Shown here piece after piece: positions 7,056 through 14,983 of a stretch of 40,980 bases of DNA. The notes beneath the pieces are model-generated. The model saw nothing but the letters and a program-made list of their open reading frames with translations, was not told where the DNA came from and searched no databases. How positions within the stretch are numbered: position 1 is the stretch's first letter; every line of letters begins with the position of its first letter. Source of the stretch: Chloroflexota bacterium (GTDB lineage Bacteria > Chloroflexota > Anaerolineae > Anaerolineales > Villigracilaceae); NCBI GenBank assembly GCA_016234555.1, contig JACRBJ010000075.1:1-40980 (forward strand), read 5' to 3'. Position numbers and translations under genes: made by a program.

Positions 7056-8627
7056 CTATTTAACACGCGAGCGGATTTGCTCGTGCATGTAAAGTGGAAG
7101 ATAGTAATGTCCACCGGCATTCTTGCCGCTGGAACCGGAACCCTTCCAGCCGCCAAAGGGCTGGTATCCAGGCCAGGCGCCAGTTGTCGCTCCCAGATGA
7201 CGATTGGCATAAGCCAGCCCCGCCTGGATGTTGTCATGGAACCACTCCACTTCCTCGTCTGTGCCAAAGATGCCGGCGGTCAAACCGTAATCCACGTCGT
7301 TGGCAATGGTCATGGCTTCCTCCAAACTATTTACTTTGCCGATGGTGGCAACCGGCAGGAACATCTCCTGTTTCCACAGGCGATGGCTGAAGGGCAGGTC
7401 AACGACAAGGGTCGGCTCGCAGAAATATCCCCTGCCAAACAGTCCATCAGTTTTGATCCTGCCGCCGGCCAGGAACCTGCCAGCCTGCTCCAGTTCTTCG
7501 CTATATTCCTGAAAATCACGGTATGAAGAAGAGTTGATAACGGGACCAAGATAGGTCGCGCGGTCTGTTGGGTCGCCGATGACAATTTTCTCGGTAAGTT
7601 CCTTCAACCGCCCGGTCAGTTCATCATAGACCGGCTCTTCGATGAGGATACGCGAGGCGGCGGAGCATTTTTGTCCCTGCAAGCCAAAGACCGAGCGAAC
7701 GATGCCAACGGAGGCGCGTTCGAGGTCAGCATGACGGGAGACGATCACCGGGTTCTTGCCGCCCAGTTCAAGGATGATCGGGCGCACGTACCTCCCGTTG
7801 GCAAAAGCGCGGTACATCTTCATCCCAACATCGTATGAACCGGTAAAGGTCACGCCGTCCACTTCAGGACTGTCGAGCAGCGCCTGCCCCACAGTGCTTC
7901 CAGGACCGGTGACGAAATTCACCACACCATCGGGCAATCCGGCGTCGCGGAAGCAATCAACCAGCAGGCGGGTGATCCAGGGGGTGTCGGTGGCAGGTTT
8001 GAGAACCACCGTGTTTCCCGTAACCAGAGCCGCGCCCATGGGTCCACCACTCAATGCAAAGGGGAAGTTGAACGGACTGATGACAAGCCAGACACCGTAC
8101 GGGCGCAAAATCGAGTAGTTGACTGACTCGTAGCCGGCGACTGGATCCGTCCCCATCTGGGCGATATAACCTTCGTTCTTCTCCATTTGATGACAGGAAT
8201 AGTAGATCAGGTCGGCGGTTTCCTGCACGTCGCCGAGCGACTCCATGCGGTTCTTGCCTACTTCCAAACTCATGGACGCGCCCAACTCGAAGAGACGTTC
8301 CTCGATCAGGGCGGCTGCCCTGCGAAGCAGTTTCACACGCTCCTGCCAGGGCGTGTGGCTCCAGGCGGGGAAGGCTTTGCGGGCGGCTTCCATGGCTGAC
8401 CGGGCATGGGTGGCATTACCCTTTTGCATGGTCGCCAGTTTCCACTCCTTGTTGACAGGAGAGAAATCGTCAAACTTCTCATCGGCAAAGACGTCCTTGT
8501 TGTTGATGAGCATGCCGTATTCCTTCCCCATGTTTTGCTTTACTTTTACAACCGCCGCATCAAAACCCTTGTGCAACTCCTCGGGTGGACTGAACATGGT
8601 CGCATAGGTCAATTTGGAATTTGTCAT
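7056..8627 (-). CDS. Aldehyde dehydrogenase, 1-pyrroline-5-carboxylate dehydrogenase-like
   Basis: NAD(P)-dependent aldehyde dehydrogenases oxidise aldehydes to acids. The 523-residue product most resembles the P5C dehydrogenase (RocA/PruA) branch, which converts glutamate-semialdehyde to glutamate in proline and ornithine breakdown. Seen: the cofactor-binding ISPFNFPFALSGG and KPATDTPW, general-base Glu in LELGGKNP, the nucleophilic Cys in GLQGQKCSAASR, and the P5CDH-like C-terminal QPFGGWKGSGSSGKNAGG. I chose ATG 8627 because GAGGAG lies 6 nt upstream; five extra N-terminal codons are possible but have no such site. A promoter is visible at 8695-8723. It is a single-gene unit ending at the 7022-7051 terminator. 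No proline dehydrogenase is nearby. The precise substrate is inference. Confidence 0.85.
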   Translation of the reverse strand: MTNSKLTYATMFSPPEELHKGFDAAVVKVKQNMGKEYGMLINNKDVFADEKFDDFSPVNKEWKLATMQKGNATHARSAMEAARKAFPAWSHTPWQERVKLLRRAAALIEERLFELGASMSLEVGKNRMESLGDVQETADLIYYSCHQMEKNEGYIAQMGTDPVAGYESVNYSILRPYGVWLVISPFNFPFALSGGPMGAALVTGNTVVLKPATDTPWITRLLVDCFRDAGLPDGVVNFVTGPGSTVGQALLDSPEVDGVTFTGSYDVGMKMYRAFANGRYVRPIILELGGKNPVIVSRHADLERASVGIVRSVFGLQGQKCSAASRILIEEPVYDELTGRLKELTEKIVIGDPTDRATYLGPVINSSSYRDFQEYSEELEQAGRFLAGGRIKTDGLFGRGYFCEPTLVVDLPFSHRLWKQEMFLPVATIGKVNSLEEAMTIANDVDYGLTAGIFGTDEEVEWFHDNIQAGLAYANRHLGATTGAWPGYQPFGGWKGSGSSGKNAGGHYYLPLYMHEQIRSRVK

Positions 8628-8694
8628 CGAGAATCTCCTCAATTAATAAATATGATCATACTTTAATGCCGGAATGTATTCGTCATCGCTGCGA

Positions 8695-8723
8695 ATTATA
8701 CCTTTTTTATCATATTTATCCAA
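8695..8723 (-). promoter_or_regulatory. Promoter for the aldehyde dehydrogenase gene
   Basis: On the minus strand, TTGGAT (8723-8718), a 17-bp spacer and a perfect TATAAT (8700-8695) give a leader of about 60 nt. The same intergenic space (8628-8831) should also hold the promoter of the divergent yjbQ gene, for which I see no clear match. Confidence 0.6.
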
Positions 8724-8831
8724 ATAATTTAACTCAGACTGACGCCCTCGCTTTTTTCGTTTTTGCCGGGCAGTTACCGTCAAAGTGAAGTAAAATCTTT
8801 TCCTGAAAGTCACAACGAAAAAGAGGATGCC

Positions 8832-9251
8832 ATGAAATCCCACCGAAAAGAGCTCTGGTTCAATATTCCAGCCCGACGCGGTTTTGTCAACATCACACCG
8901 CAGGTGGAGACCTGCCTGCGCGAGAGCGGAATCCAGGAAGGCATGATTCTGGTTAATGCAATGCATATCACCGCCTCTGTTTTTATCAACGACGACGAAT
9001 CGGGGCTACACCAGGATTACGAACGCTGGCTGGAAAAACTTGCCCCCCACGAGCCAACAAACCAATATATGCACAATCAGACGGGTGAAGATAATGCCGA
9101 TGCCCACATGAAACGGCAGATCATGGGACGCGAAGTGGTGGTGGCAGTCACCAACGGCAAACTTGATTTCGGTCCCTGGGAGCAAATTTTCTACGGTGAA
9201 TTTGACGGCAAAAGAAAGAAACGCGTGCTTGTAAAAATTATTGGTGAATAG
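8832..9251 (+). CDS. yjbQ: YjbQ / UPF0047 family protein
   Basis: The 139-residue product matches the small YjbQ family, a trimeric beta-rich fold. Some members show weak thiamine-phosphate synthase activity; the true role is unsettled. Landmarks: FVNITPQVE near the N-terminus, ILVNAMHITASVFINDDESGL with the conserved His and Asp, NADAHMKRQIMG, and the C-terminal LDFGPWEQIFYGEFDG. ATG 8832 is chosen because AGAGGA lies 4-5 nt upstream; the frame continues 23 codons further without support. It is followed after 11 nt by the PfpI-type gene, forming a two-gene operon. Confidence 0.9.
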   Translation: MKSHRKELWFNIPARRGFVNITPQVETCLRESGIQEGMILVNAMHITASVFINDDESGLHQDYERWLEKLAPHEPTNQYMHNQTGEDNADAHMKRQIMGREVVVAVTNGKLDFGPWEQIFYGEFDGKRKKRVLVKIIGE

Positions 9252-9262
9252 GAGAATATAAA

Positions 9263-9784
9263 ATGCGTTTACAAAGCAAAAAAATTGCAATGCTGGTTGC
9301 CGAAGGTGTGGAAGATTATGAATATTTTGTCCCCATGATGCGATTGCAGGAGGAAGGTGCGAAGGTACTCTCCGCTGGTCTTGACTTGAAACCCACAAAA
9401 GGAAAAAACGGTCTGGCGTTCACGCCTGACGCCTTGATTGAGTCGCTTAATGCCGATGAGCTTTTTGCACTCATCATCCCCGGCGGTTGGGCTCCAGATA
9501 AATTGCGCAGGTATGATGCCGTAAAAAACATTGTAAAGAAAATGAACGATGCCGGGAAAATTATTGGCATCATTTGTCACGGTGGTTCCACGGCAATCTC
9601 GGCGGGCATCATTAAAAAAGGACAGCGCGTCACTGGGTCAACAGGCATCAAAGATGACCTCGTCAATGCGGGTGCTGTCTGGGTGGATGAACCCGCTTTT
9701 CGTGAGGGCAATCAGGTTTGGGGACGGGTAGTGGCGGACATCCCCGACTTCAACCGGGAGCTGGTAAAAGCATTAGTTGAATAA
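9263..9784 (+). CDS. DJ-1/PfpI family protein
   Basis: The 173-residue protein has the DJ-1/PfpI alpha/beta fold: the IAMLVAEGVEDYEYFVPM start with the conserved Glu, and the nucleophile elbow IIGIICHGGS with the reactive Cys followed by His. That CH pairing is typical of the PfpI branch (protease, deglycase or glyoxalase activities have been claimed for relatives). DDLVNAGAVWVDE near residue 135-145 is also typical of PfpI/YhbO-type members. It starts at ATG 9263, 8 nt after GGAG, and is co-transcribed with yjbQ. A role in carbonyl stress or protein repair is only a family-based guess. Confidence 0.87.
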   Translation: MRLQSKKIAMLVAEGVEDYEYFVPMMRLQEEGAKVLSAGLDLKPTKGKNGLAFTPDALIESLNADELFALIIPGGWAPDKLRRYDAVKNIVKKMNDAGKIIGIICHGGSTAISAGIIKKGQRVTGSTGIKDDLVNAGAVWVDEPAFREGNQVWGRVVADIPDFNRELVKALVE

Positions 9785-9805
9785 TAGGATGCGTCGCACC
9801 CTATT
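9783..9805. terminator. Short hairpin between convergent PfpI-type and hydrolase genes
   Basis: AATAGGATG pairs with CACCCTATT (one G-U type mismatch) right at the PfpI-type stop. The minus-strand hydrolase gene ends at 9839, so this is a candidate two-way terminator. No long T-run is present. Confidence 0.4.
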
Positions 9806-9838
9806 CTGTTGAAGTTCTTACCCGTCAGGCGCGACGGA

Positions 9839-10648
9839 CTATATTAACGGGAAATGCTTCATCGTCTCGGGAATTGGGATTTCCAATAAATTAAGGATGG
9901 TCGGCGCGATTTGTAAGTGCGAGACAACTTCGCCTGTGTCACCCCTGCCTTTTACACCTGAACGGATGATGAGGAGCGGCACATCGCGCTGATCGGATGT
10001 GGTGCCGCCGTGATCTCCATCCGCATTAATCCCATGATCACCTGTGACAAAAATAGTATATCCACGCTCGCGCCACTCCATAATGAGTGGCGCGAGTTTC
10101 TTATCCTGATAGATGGCGTGGCTGCGATATTCCTTTGTGTCCGCACCGAAGGTCTCACCGTGGTAATCCATGCCCATTGGGTGGACTAGCAAATAATCAG
10201 GCAAAAACTTGCGGACGAGATGCGCGGCAGAAAAAAAGAGTTCGACATCAGGGTACTCATCTTCAGTATAGAAACGTCCATGCTGAATGGCCAAGGTTTC
10301 GTCATCCACTTCCTTATCGTCAATGGGATCGTAGGGAGCGTGGTTGTACAACTCGGAAAACCAGGAATACGCCGCCGCAGCCGTGATCTTATCCGAATCC
10401 TTCACCGCCTGAAATATATTCGGCTTGGCCGAGAGCCGCACCATCGAGTTGGCAACAATGCCATGCTCACTGGATGTCAATCCCGTGTGAATGGTCTCAT
10501 ACATCGGGCGAGACAGGCTCGGTAATTCACCGATGATCTTGTATAAGCTGGCCTGTTTCGTCTCCACCAGATGACCGAGGAAACCCATATTGGCTTTTGC
10601 CACGTCGTAGCGCAGCGCGTCGGAGAGAATGAGGATGACTTTGTTCAC
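9839..10648 (-). CDS. Alkaline-phosphatase-superfamily hydrolase (NPP / phosphonoacetate-hydrolase-like)
   Basis: This superfamily cleaves phosphodiesters, phosphomonoesters or phosphonoacetate using two metals. The compact 269-residue product has D10 in ILSDALRYD, a nucleophile region PSLSRPMYETIHTG (S46 in the usual Thr/Ser position), D161 and H163 in MGMDYHGETFG, D204-H205 in VTGDHG, and a further His (H213). No signal peptide is present, so it acts in the cytoplasm. The start is GTG 10648 with GGAGA 7 nt upstream. It is the last gene of the ABC importer operon (70 nt after the ATPase gene, across a hairpin), so it probably processes the imported solute. A glycerophosphodiester or phosphonate is the natural guess. 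Which bond it cleaves is not visible. Confidence 0.8.
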   Translation of the reverse strand: MNKVILILSDALRYDVAKANMGFLGHLVETKQASLYKIIGELPSLSRPMYETIHTGLTSSEHGIVANSMVRLSAKPNIFQAVKDSDKITAAAAYSWFSELYNHAPYDPIDDKEVDDETLAIQHGRFYTEDEYPDVELFFSAAHLVRKFLPDYLLVHPMGMDYHGETFGADTKEYRSHAIYQDKKLAPLIMEWRERGYTIFVTGDHGINADGDHGGTTSDQRDVPLLIIRSGVKGRGDTGEVVSHLQIAPTILNLLEIPIPETMKHFPLI

Positions 10649-10666
10649 TTTAATTTCTCCAATTAA

Positions 10667-10700
10667 AAACGGTCCGGGGAAATCAACCGCCGAACCGTTT
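10667..10700 (-). terminator. Intercistronic hairpin between ATPase and hydrolase genes
   Basis: Positions 10667-10677 pair with 10690-10700 over 11 bp with one mismatch. Because the hydrolase gene continues in the same direction, it is more likely an attenuator or mRNA-stabilising structure than a full stop. Confidence 0.45.
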
Positions 10701-10717
10701 ACAGAGTCAGTATCTCA

Positions 10718-11779
10718 TTAATCGCTCAACACCAGCACAGCTTCCTTCGAGCAGGTGACCTGATCCTTGTCGCCAATCTTGGGCAGTTCAAGGAATGGAT
10801 TGTTGAAAGTGTCCATGTTGAACTTGGTGTCGCCAATCTTCACCTGAATGCGGACAACCGCGCCAAGGAAGGTGATGTTTTCGATGGTGCAATCCAAAAC
10901 ATTATCCTTCTTGATTTCGGATGCAAAGCTGAAACGCTCCGGGCGGACGGAAAACTTGACCGCATCGCCCTTCTTCCTATTCTTTAAATTTTCAGCAGAT
11001 ACAAGCTGCACACCGTCCATCTTGAGGATGCCTTTTTCGGGGTCAAGCACTTCTGCCGATGCTGTGTTCAATGTCCCGACAAAATTGGCAACGAAGGCAG
11101 TCTGCGGAAAATTGTAAACCTCAAAGGGCGTGCCCACCTGATCCATTTCACCTTCGCGCATCACCACGATGCGATCGGAAATAGAAAGAGCTTCCTCCTG
11201 GTCGTGTGTGACATAAATAGCGGTAATGCCCAACTCACGTTGGATGGCGCGAATTTCAGCACGCAGAGACACGCGGATCTTCGCATCCAGCGCGGAGAGT
11301 GGTTCATCCAACAAAAGCACCTGCGGGCGAATGGCGAGTGCGCGCGCAAGGGCGACACGCTGCTGTTGTCCACCTGAAAGCTGGTACGGGTAACTGTTGC
11401 CTTTCTTCTCCAGATGGATGAGTCCCAGCATTTCGTCCACGCGCTTTTTAACCGCATCTTCCGGTTCCTTACGGATGCGCAGACCAAAACCGATATTCTG
11501 CGCCACGCTCATGTTGGGGAAAAGCGCGTAAGACTGGAAAACCATACCCACATTACGCTGACTGGGCGCCTTGTTCGTGATATCCACGCCATCAATCGAG
11601 ACATACCCGGAAGAGGGAAGCTCGAACCCTGCGATCATGCGCAAGGTGGTCGTTTTGCCACAGCCCGAAGGTCCAAGAAAGGAAATAAATTCACCCCTTT
11701 CAACCTCCAGATTGAAATCACGAACGGCGGTGAAATCCCCAAAATGTTTCGAAACATTGGAAAGTGTAAGATGTGCCAT
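10718..11779 (-). CDS. ABC importer ATPase (PotA/FbpC-like)
   Basis: This is the cytoplasmic ATP-hydrolysing subunit of an importer for polyamines, iron or phosphonate-type solutes. The 353 residues include Walker A GPSGCGKTT (about 36-44), the Q-loop, signature LSGGQQQRVALARAL, Walker B VLLLDEPLSALD, and the switch His in VTHDQEEAL. A C-terminal TOBE-type beta domain follows from about residue 230, as in PotA. The start ATG 11779 has GGGAGA 5 nt upstream. It follows the second permease gene (18-nt gap) in the order binding protein, permease, permease, ATPase, hydrolase. Confidence 0.92.
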   Translation of the reverse strand: MAHLTLSNVSKHFGDFTAVRDFNLEVERGEFISFLGPSGCGKTTTLRMIAGFELPSSGYVSIDGVDITNKAPSQRNVGMVFQSYALFPNMSVAQNIGFGLRIRKEPEDAVKKRVDEMLGLIHLEKKGNSYPYQLSGGQQQRVALARALAIRPQVLLLDEPLSALDAKIRVSLRAEIRAIQRELGITAIYVTHDQEEALSISDRIVVMREGEMDQVGTPFEVYNFPQTAFVANFVGTLNTASAEVLDPEKGILKMDGVQLVSAENLKNRKKGDAVKFSVRPERFSFASEIKKDNVLDCTIENITFLGAVVRIQVKIGDTKFNMDTFNNPFLELPKIGDKDQVTCSKEAVLVLSD

Positions 11780-11797
11780 GAAAATCTCCCAGGTGAT

Positions 11798-12631
11798 TTA
11801 ATGCGCGCCGGCAACCTGCTCCTGACCGCCGGTGATGAGTTGAATGATACCCATTGCAGCCCAGGTGAGCAGGAAGGTGGTGAATGATAGCGCGGCCGGT
11901 TCATAAGCGCGGTGCTGTCCCAGCAGGAAGAGGTAGGGACCAAATGTTGGCACGCCGAGGAAGGATGCCAGCACCACTTCACCGACGACAATTGCAAAGG
12001 TCAAAAGGGCTCCGCTCAAAAGCGCAGTACGGATGTTGGGCAGGATTACCTTCACGATAATTGTGTACCAGCTTGCGCCAAGGCTTTGCGCCGCCTCGGT
12101 CAGGGTGCGGACGTCAACCGTGCGCATACCCGTATCCACCGAACGATACATGTAAGGCAGACCGAGCACCATGTATCCGCCGATGATGAGTATATTGGTG
12201 CCAAACTTGAAATTTGTCAGCGGCTCAACCAGTGTCACTTCTGTAAAGGGGATATTCAGCGGCGAACTGTAAACACGGATCAATCCAAATACCAGGATGA
12301 TCGCGGGAATGACAAATGGAAGCAGGGTAATGAATTCGACGATTCTGCGCGCCTCTGGCAGGCGCAGCCGAATCCAATATGCCGTCGGCACGATCAGGGT
12401 AATACTAACAAGGATGGTCATGGCGGCAAGAAAAACAGAATATCCAAAGGTTTGTATAAACTTCGGGTCGGCAAAAGCCCTTTCGTAGGCCTTCAGACTG
12501 ATCGTATCCCGTTCCATGCCGAGGGAAAATTCAAACGTGGCAAGCAGGGGCGCAACAAAATAAAAGACGCCCAAAACAAACCAGACATAGCTCCAAAATG
12601 GAAATTTTCGCAAACGCGTTACCAGGTTCAT
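11798..12631 (-). CDS. ABC importer permease (PotC-like)
   Basis: The 277-residue membrane subunit has about six helices. The EAA-loop region that docks on the ATPase reads TLTEAAQSLGASWYTIIVKVILPNI (this stretch split by family position, about residues 180-204). The start is ATG 12631: it overlaps the preceding permease stop as ATGA and has AAGGTGG 6 nt upstream, so translation is coupled. An in-frame GTG three codons earlier is less likely. With the adjoining permease it forms the heterodimeric channel. Confidence 0.9.
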   Translation of the reverse strand: MNLVTRLRKFPFWSYVWFVLGVFYFVAPLLATFEFSLGMERDTISLKAYERAFADPKFIQTFGYSVFLAAMTILVSITLIVPTAYWIRLRLPEARRIVEFITLLPFVIPAIILVFGLIRVYSSPLNIPFTEVTLVEPLTNFKFGTNILIIGGYMVLGLPYMYRSVDTGMRTVDVRTLTEAAQSLGASWYTIIVKVILPNIRTALLSGALLTFAIVVGEVVLASFLGVPTFGPYLFLLGQHRAYEPAALSFTTFLLTWAAMGIIQLITGGQEQVAGAH

Positions 12632-13518
12632 CGCAACCACCTTTCGGTCTTGGCTTGAAGCCAGGAATAGCCAGCAAGTGAGACTGCCATGATAAAGACC
12701 ATGCCCATTGCCATCGCATTTCCAAGATTGGGGTTGTGAAGCACGTCACCTCGTACCTGAGCTCCGATTTGAATGGTGATGATTGGCAACCGTCCACCTG
12801 TGAGCGCATAGGCTGTGGCGTATGCACCAAAAGCGTTCCCAAACAAAAGGATCATCGCGCCTAATATGGAGGGCAGCAGGATCGGCAGGGCAATTCGCAG
12901 CCAGTATTGAAAGGAATTCGCGCCGAGGTTTTCCGCCGCTTCCCGCCACTCGCTCTTCAGCCCATCCAGCGCGGGAGCCATGACCAACACCATTAATGGG
13001 AATTGAAAATACATATAAGTGAGGGCCAAACCTAAAAAGCTGTACAGATTAAAACCGGCATCATAAATGTTATAGTCGAATACTTCCTTTAGGACAGTGG
13101 TCACAAACCCCGTGCGTCCCAGGGTGGCCACAAAGGCGAATGCCAGCGGAACGCCCGCAAAGTTTGAAGCCACTCCGGAGAAAGTGACCAGCGCTGAGCG
13201 CAGGGGCTTGGGCAAACCTCCCACTGTTACAGAATATGCCAGCAAAAAACCAAAAATGCCGCCTCCAAGAGCGGTCACTGCGCTGATCTTTATACTCAGC
13301 ATATACGAATCAAGAATATATTGCTGGGTGAAAAGTTCGACGATGTTTGCAAACGTGAAGTTTCCCTCCGCATCGGTGAAACTCCCAATGAATAAACGCA
13401 CCGAAGGGAGAAAGATAAAAAGAACCGCAAACAGAAGGAAGGGAATCACCCCAATCCAGTTTTTTAGGTTGGATCTGGGTACCGTATTTTTTGAGGACTG
13501 GAGGGCAATCTGGGTCAT
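12628..13518 (-). CDS. ABC importer permease (PotB-like)
   Basis: The 296-residue membrane protein has an N-terminal helix at about 22-42 and an EAA loop reading WREAAENLGANSFQYWLRIALP (contacts the ATPase). Its C-terminus ends in a membrane helix (MGMVFIMAVSLAGYSWL) and basic residues. It starts at ATG 13518 with GAGG about 9 nt upstream and follows the binding-protein gene across a strong hairpin. It is the partner of the overlapping PotC-like permease. Confidence 0.9.
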   Translation of the reverse strand: MTQIALQSSKNTVPRSNLKNWIGVIPFLLFAVLFIFLPSVRLFIGSFTDAEGNFTFANIVELFTQQYILDSYMLSIKISAVTALGGGIFGFLLAYSVTVGGLPKPLRSALVTFSGVASNFAGVPLAFAFVATLGRTGFVTTVLKEVFDYNIYDAGFNLYSFLGLALTYMYFQFPLMVLVMAPALDGLKSEWREAAENLGANSFQYWLRIALPILLPSILGAMILLFGNAFGAYATAYALTGGRLPIITIQIGAQVRGDVLHNPNLGNAMAMGMVFIMAVSLAGYSWLQAKTERWLR

Positions 13519-13549
13519 TTTTTGTTACCTCAGAGCTTTTCCTGCTTAG

Positions 13550-13578
13550 GCGAGACCCTGCCAATGGCAGGGTCTCGC
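13550..13578 (-). terminator. Strong hairpin after the binding-protein gene
   Basis: GCGAGACCCTGCCA (13550-13563) is exactly complementary to 13565-13578. It lies between the binding protein stop and the first permease start. In importer operons such structures usually let the binding protein be made in excess by partial termination or mRNA protection. Confidence 0.65.
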
Positions 13579-13600
13579 AGATTTAAACGGGCAAGGTGAA

Positions 13601-14797
13601 TTACTCAGCTGCCTTGATATCAGCACCAACGACTGAGTCCCACTGAGTGGTAATCAATTCTTTGGCCTTCGTAAGCTGTTCGGCTGAGGGGAAAACAGCC
13701 TTTGAGACATCGGGCAGTTTGGCAGACAGTTCTTCGGGAACAACACCGCGGGCGCGCATGTCAGTTTCGCGGGCGGGATGGCAATAGCCTTCCATCCACA
13801 ACAGCTGACCTTCGTCCGAGTACAGGAATTCCATCCACAACTTGGCGGCATTGGGGTGCGGAGCATAGGCACTGATCGCCTGGACGTACACACCGGCAAA
13901 CTGACCAGTGGCGGGAATTACCAGCACAGCATTGGGGTTGCCCTCGAACGAGTCGATGGCGGCAAGACCGTTGTAGTCCCAGGTCAGGCGGACGGGGATT
14001 TCACCCTTGGCAACCAAGCCATTGTTGGCGATCAACGGGATGAGGTTGCCAGCCTTATTCAATTCGGCAAAGAATTCCAAGCCGGGAGCGGCATCATCAA
14101 GAGAACCGCCGTTGGCAAGCGCGGCAGCCTGAACAGCCTGGATCGCCTGGTTGGAGGTGCGGGGATCGCCGGACTGCGCGACCTGTCCCTTGTATTTCGG
14201 ATCGAGGAGATCAGCCCAATCCTGCGGAACATCAGGCTGGACATCGGTATTCACGAGGAAAGCCATAACACCGAAGTAATCGCCATACCAGTAGCCTTCG
14301 GGGTCCTTCATGCCATCGGGAATGGTATCCCATGTGGATACTTTATAAGGCATGAACAGGTCTTGATTTGCTTCACCAAATGAAAAACCGACATCGACGA
14401 CATCGGGAGCCTGCGGTCCCTTGTTGTTCATGTTTGCCTTGATGGCTTCGATTTCATCACCGGAGCCGGCATCAGGGTTCAATTCGTTAACTTCGATGCC
14501 AGGGTACTTGGCCTTGAAGGCGTCGATCACGCCACCGTAATTGCACCAGTCATGGGGTAGGGCAATGGTGGACAACATGCCTTCAGCCTTGGCGGCTTCA
14601 TAAAGCGCAGCCATCGGGTCGGCGGCAGGCGCTTCGGTCGCCGCGGGGACTTCAGCAGCGGGCGCTTCGGTGGCGGGAGCCTCAACAGCAGGCGCTTCGG
14701 TGGCGGCAGGTTCCGCGCCGCCGCCACAGGCAGCCAACAGGGTTGCCGCAATCACAAAAAGGGCGAACAATTGAAAAGCAAACTTTTGGGTACGCAT
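13601..14797 (-). CDS. Lipoprotein ABC substrate-binding protein (spermidine/iron/phosphonate-type)
   Basis: This is the extracytoplasmic solute receptor of the importer. Residues 1-22 form a lipoprotein signal with lipobox LLAAC (lipidated C23). An Ala/Pro/Glu/Thr-rich linker follows to about residue 60, then a periplasmic-binding-protein fold (residues 65-398) with features of the PotD/FbpA-like class, such as VNELNPDAGSGDEIEAIKA and VRLTWDYNG. There is no obvious paired-Tyr iron site. The start is ATG 14797 with GGAGAG upstream. A candidate promoter and a symmetric operator-like repeat lie 60-110 nt upstream. The intracellular phosphatase-fold enzyme in the same operon favours a phosphorus-containing organic solute. 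Polyamine or iron remains possible. Confidence 0.88.
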   Translation of the reverse strand: MRTQKFAFQLFALFVIAATLLAACGGGAEPAATEAPAVEAPATEAPAAEVPAATEAPAADPMAALYEAAKAEGMLSTIALPHDWCNYGGVIDAFKAKYPGIEVNELNPDAGSGDEIEAIKANMNNKGPQAPDVVDVGFSFGEANQDLFMPYKVSTWDTIPDGMKDPEGYWYGDYFGVMAFLVNTDVQPDVPQDWADLLDPKYKGQVAQSGDPRTSNQAIQAVQAAALANGGSLDDAAPGLEFFAELNKAGNLIPLIANNGLVAKGEIPVRLTWDYNGLAAIDSFEGNPNAVLVIPATGQFAGVYVQAISAYAPHPNAAKLWMEFLYSDEGQLLWMEGYCHPARETDMRARGVVPEELSAKLPDVSKAVFPSAEQLTKAKELITTQWDSVVGADIKAAE

Positions 14798-14859
14798 TTT
14801 CTTTCTCTCTCCTATATGATTTTTTGTTGATTGGTTGACAGAACAAACGACGAACGGAT

Positions 14860-14908
14860 AGTATATTTTTTCTCAGGCACCTCCATTTCTGTTAACACAG
14901 CGTTAACA
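14860..14908 (-). promoter_or_regulatory. Candidate promoter and operator of the ABC importer operon
   Basis: On the minus strand a TATACT -10 (14865-14860) lies about 60 nt before the binding-protein ATG, without a good -35. Just upstream is a 7-bp inverted repeat TGTTAAC-acagc-GTTAACA (14890-14908), a plausible regulator site overlapping or replacing the -35. Confidence 0.4.
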
Positions 14909-14925
14909 TTTTAGCATTATCAATA

Positions 14926-14944
14926 TTCAAAGTCAAACTTTGAA
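14926..14944 (-). terminator. Hairpin downstream of the PiT gene
   Basis: TTCAAAGT-caa-ACTTTGAA forms an 8-bp stem 40 nt beyond the stop of the phosphate transporter gene, before the importer promoter. The following T-tract is poor. Confidence 0.4.
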
Positions 14945-14983
14945 TTTTCCGAAACAAACGTCGCGTCAACGAAATGACGGACG

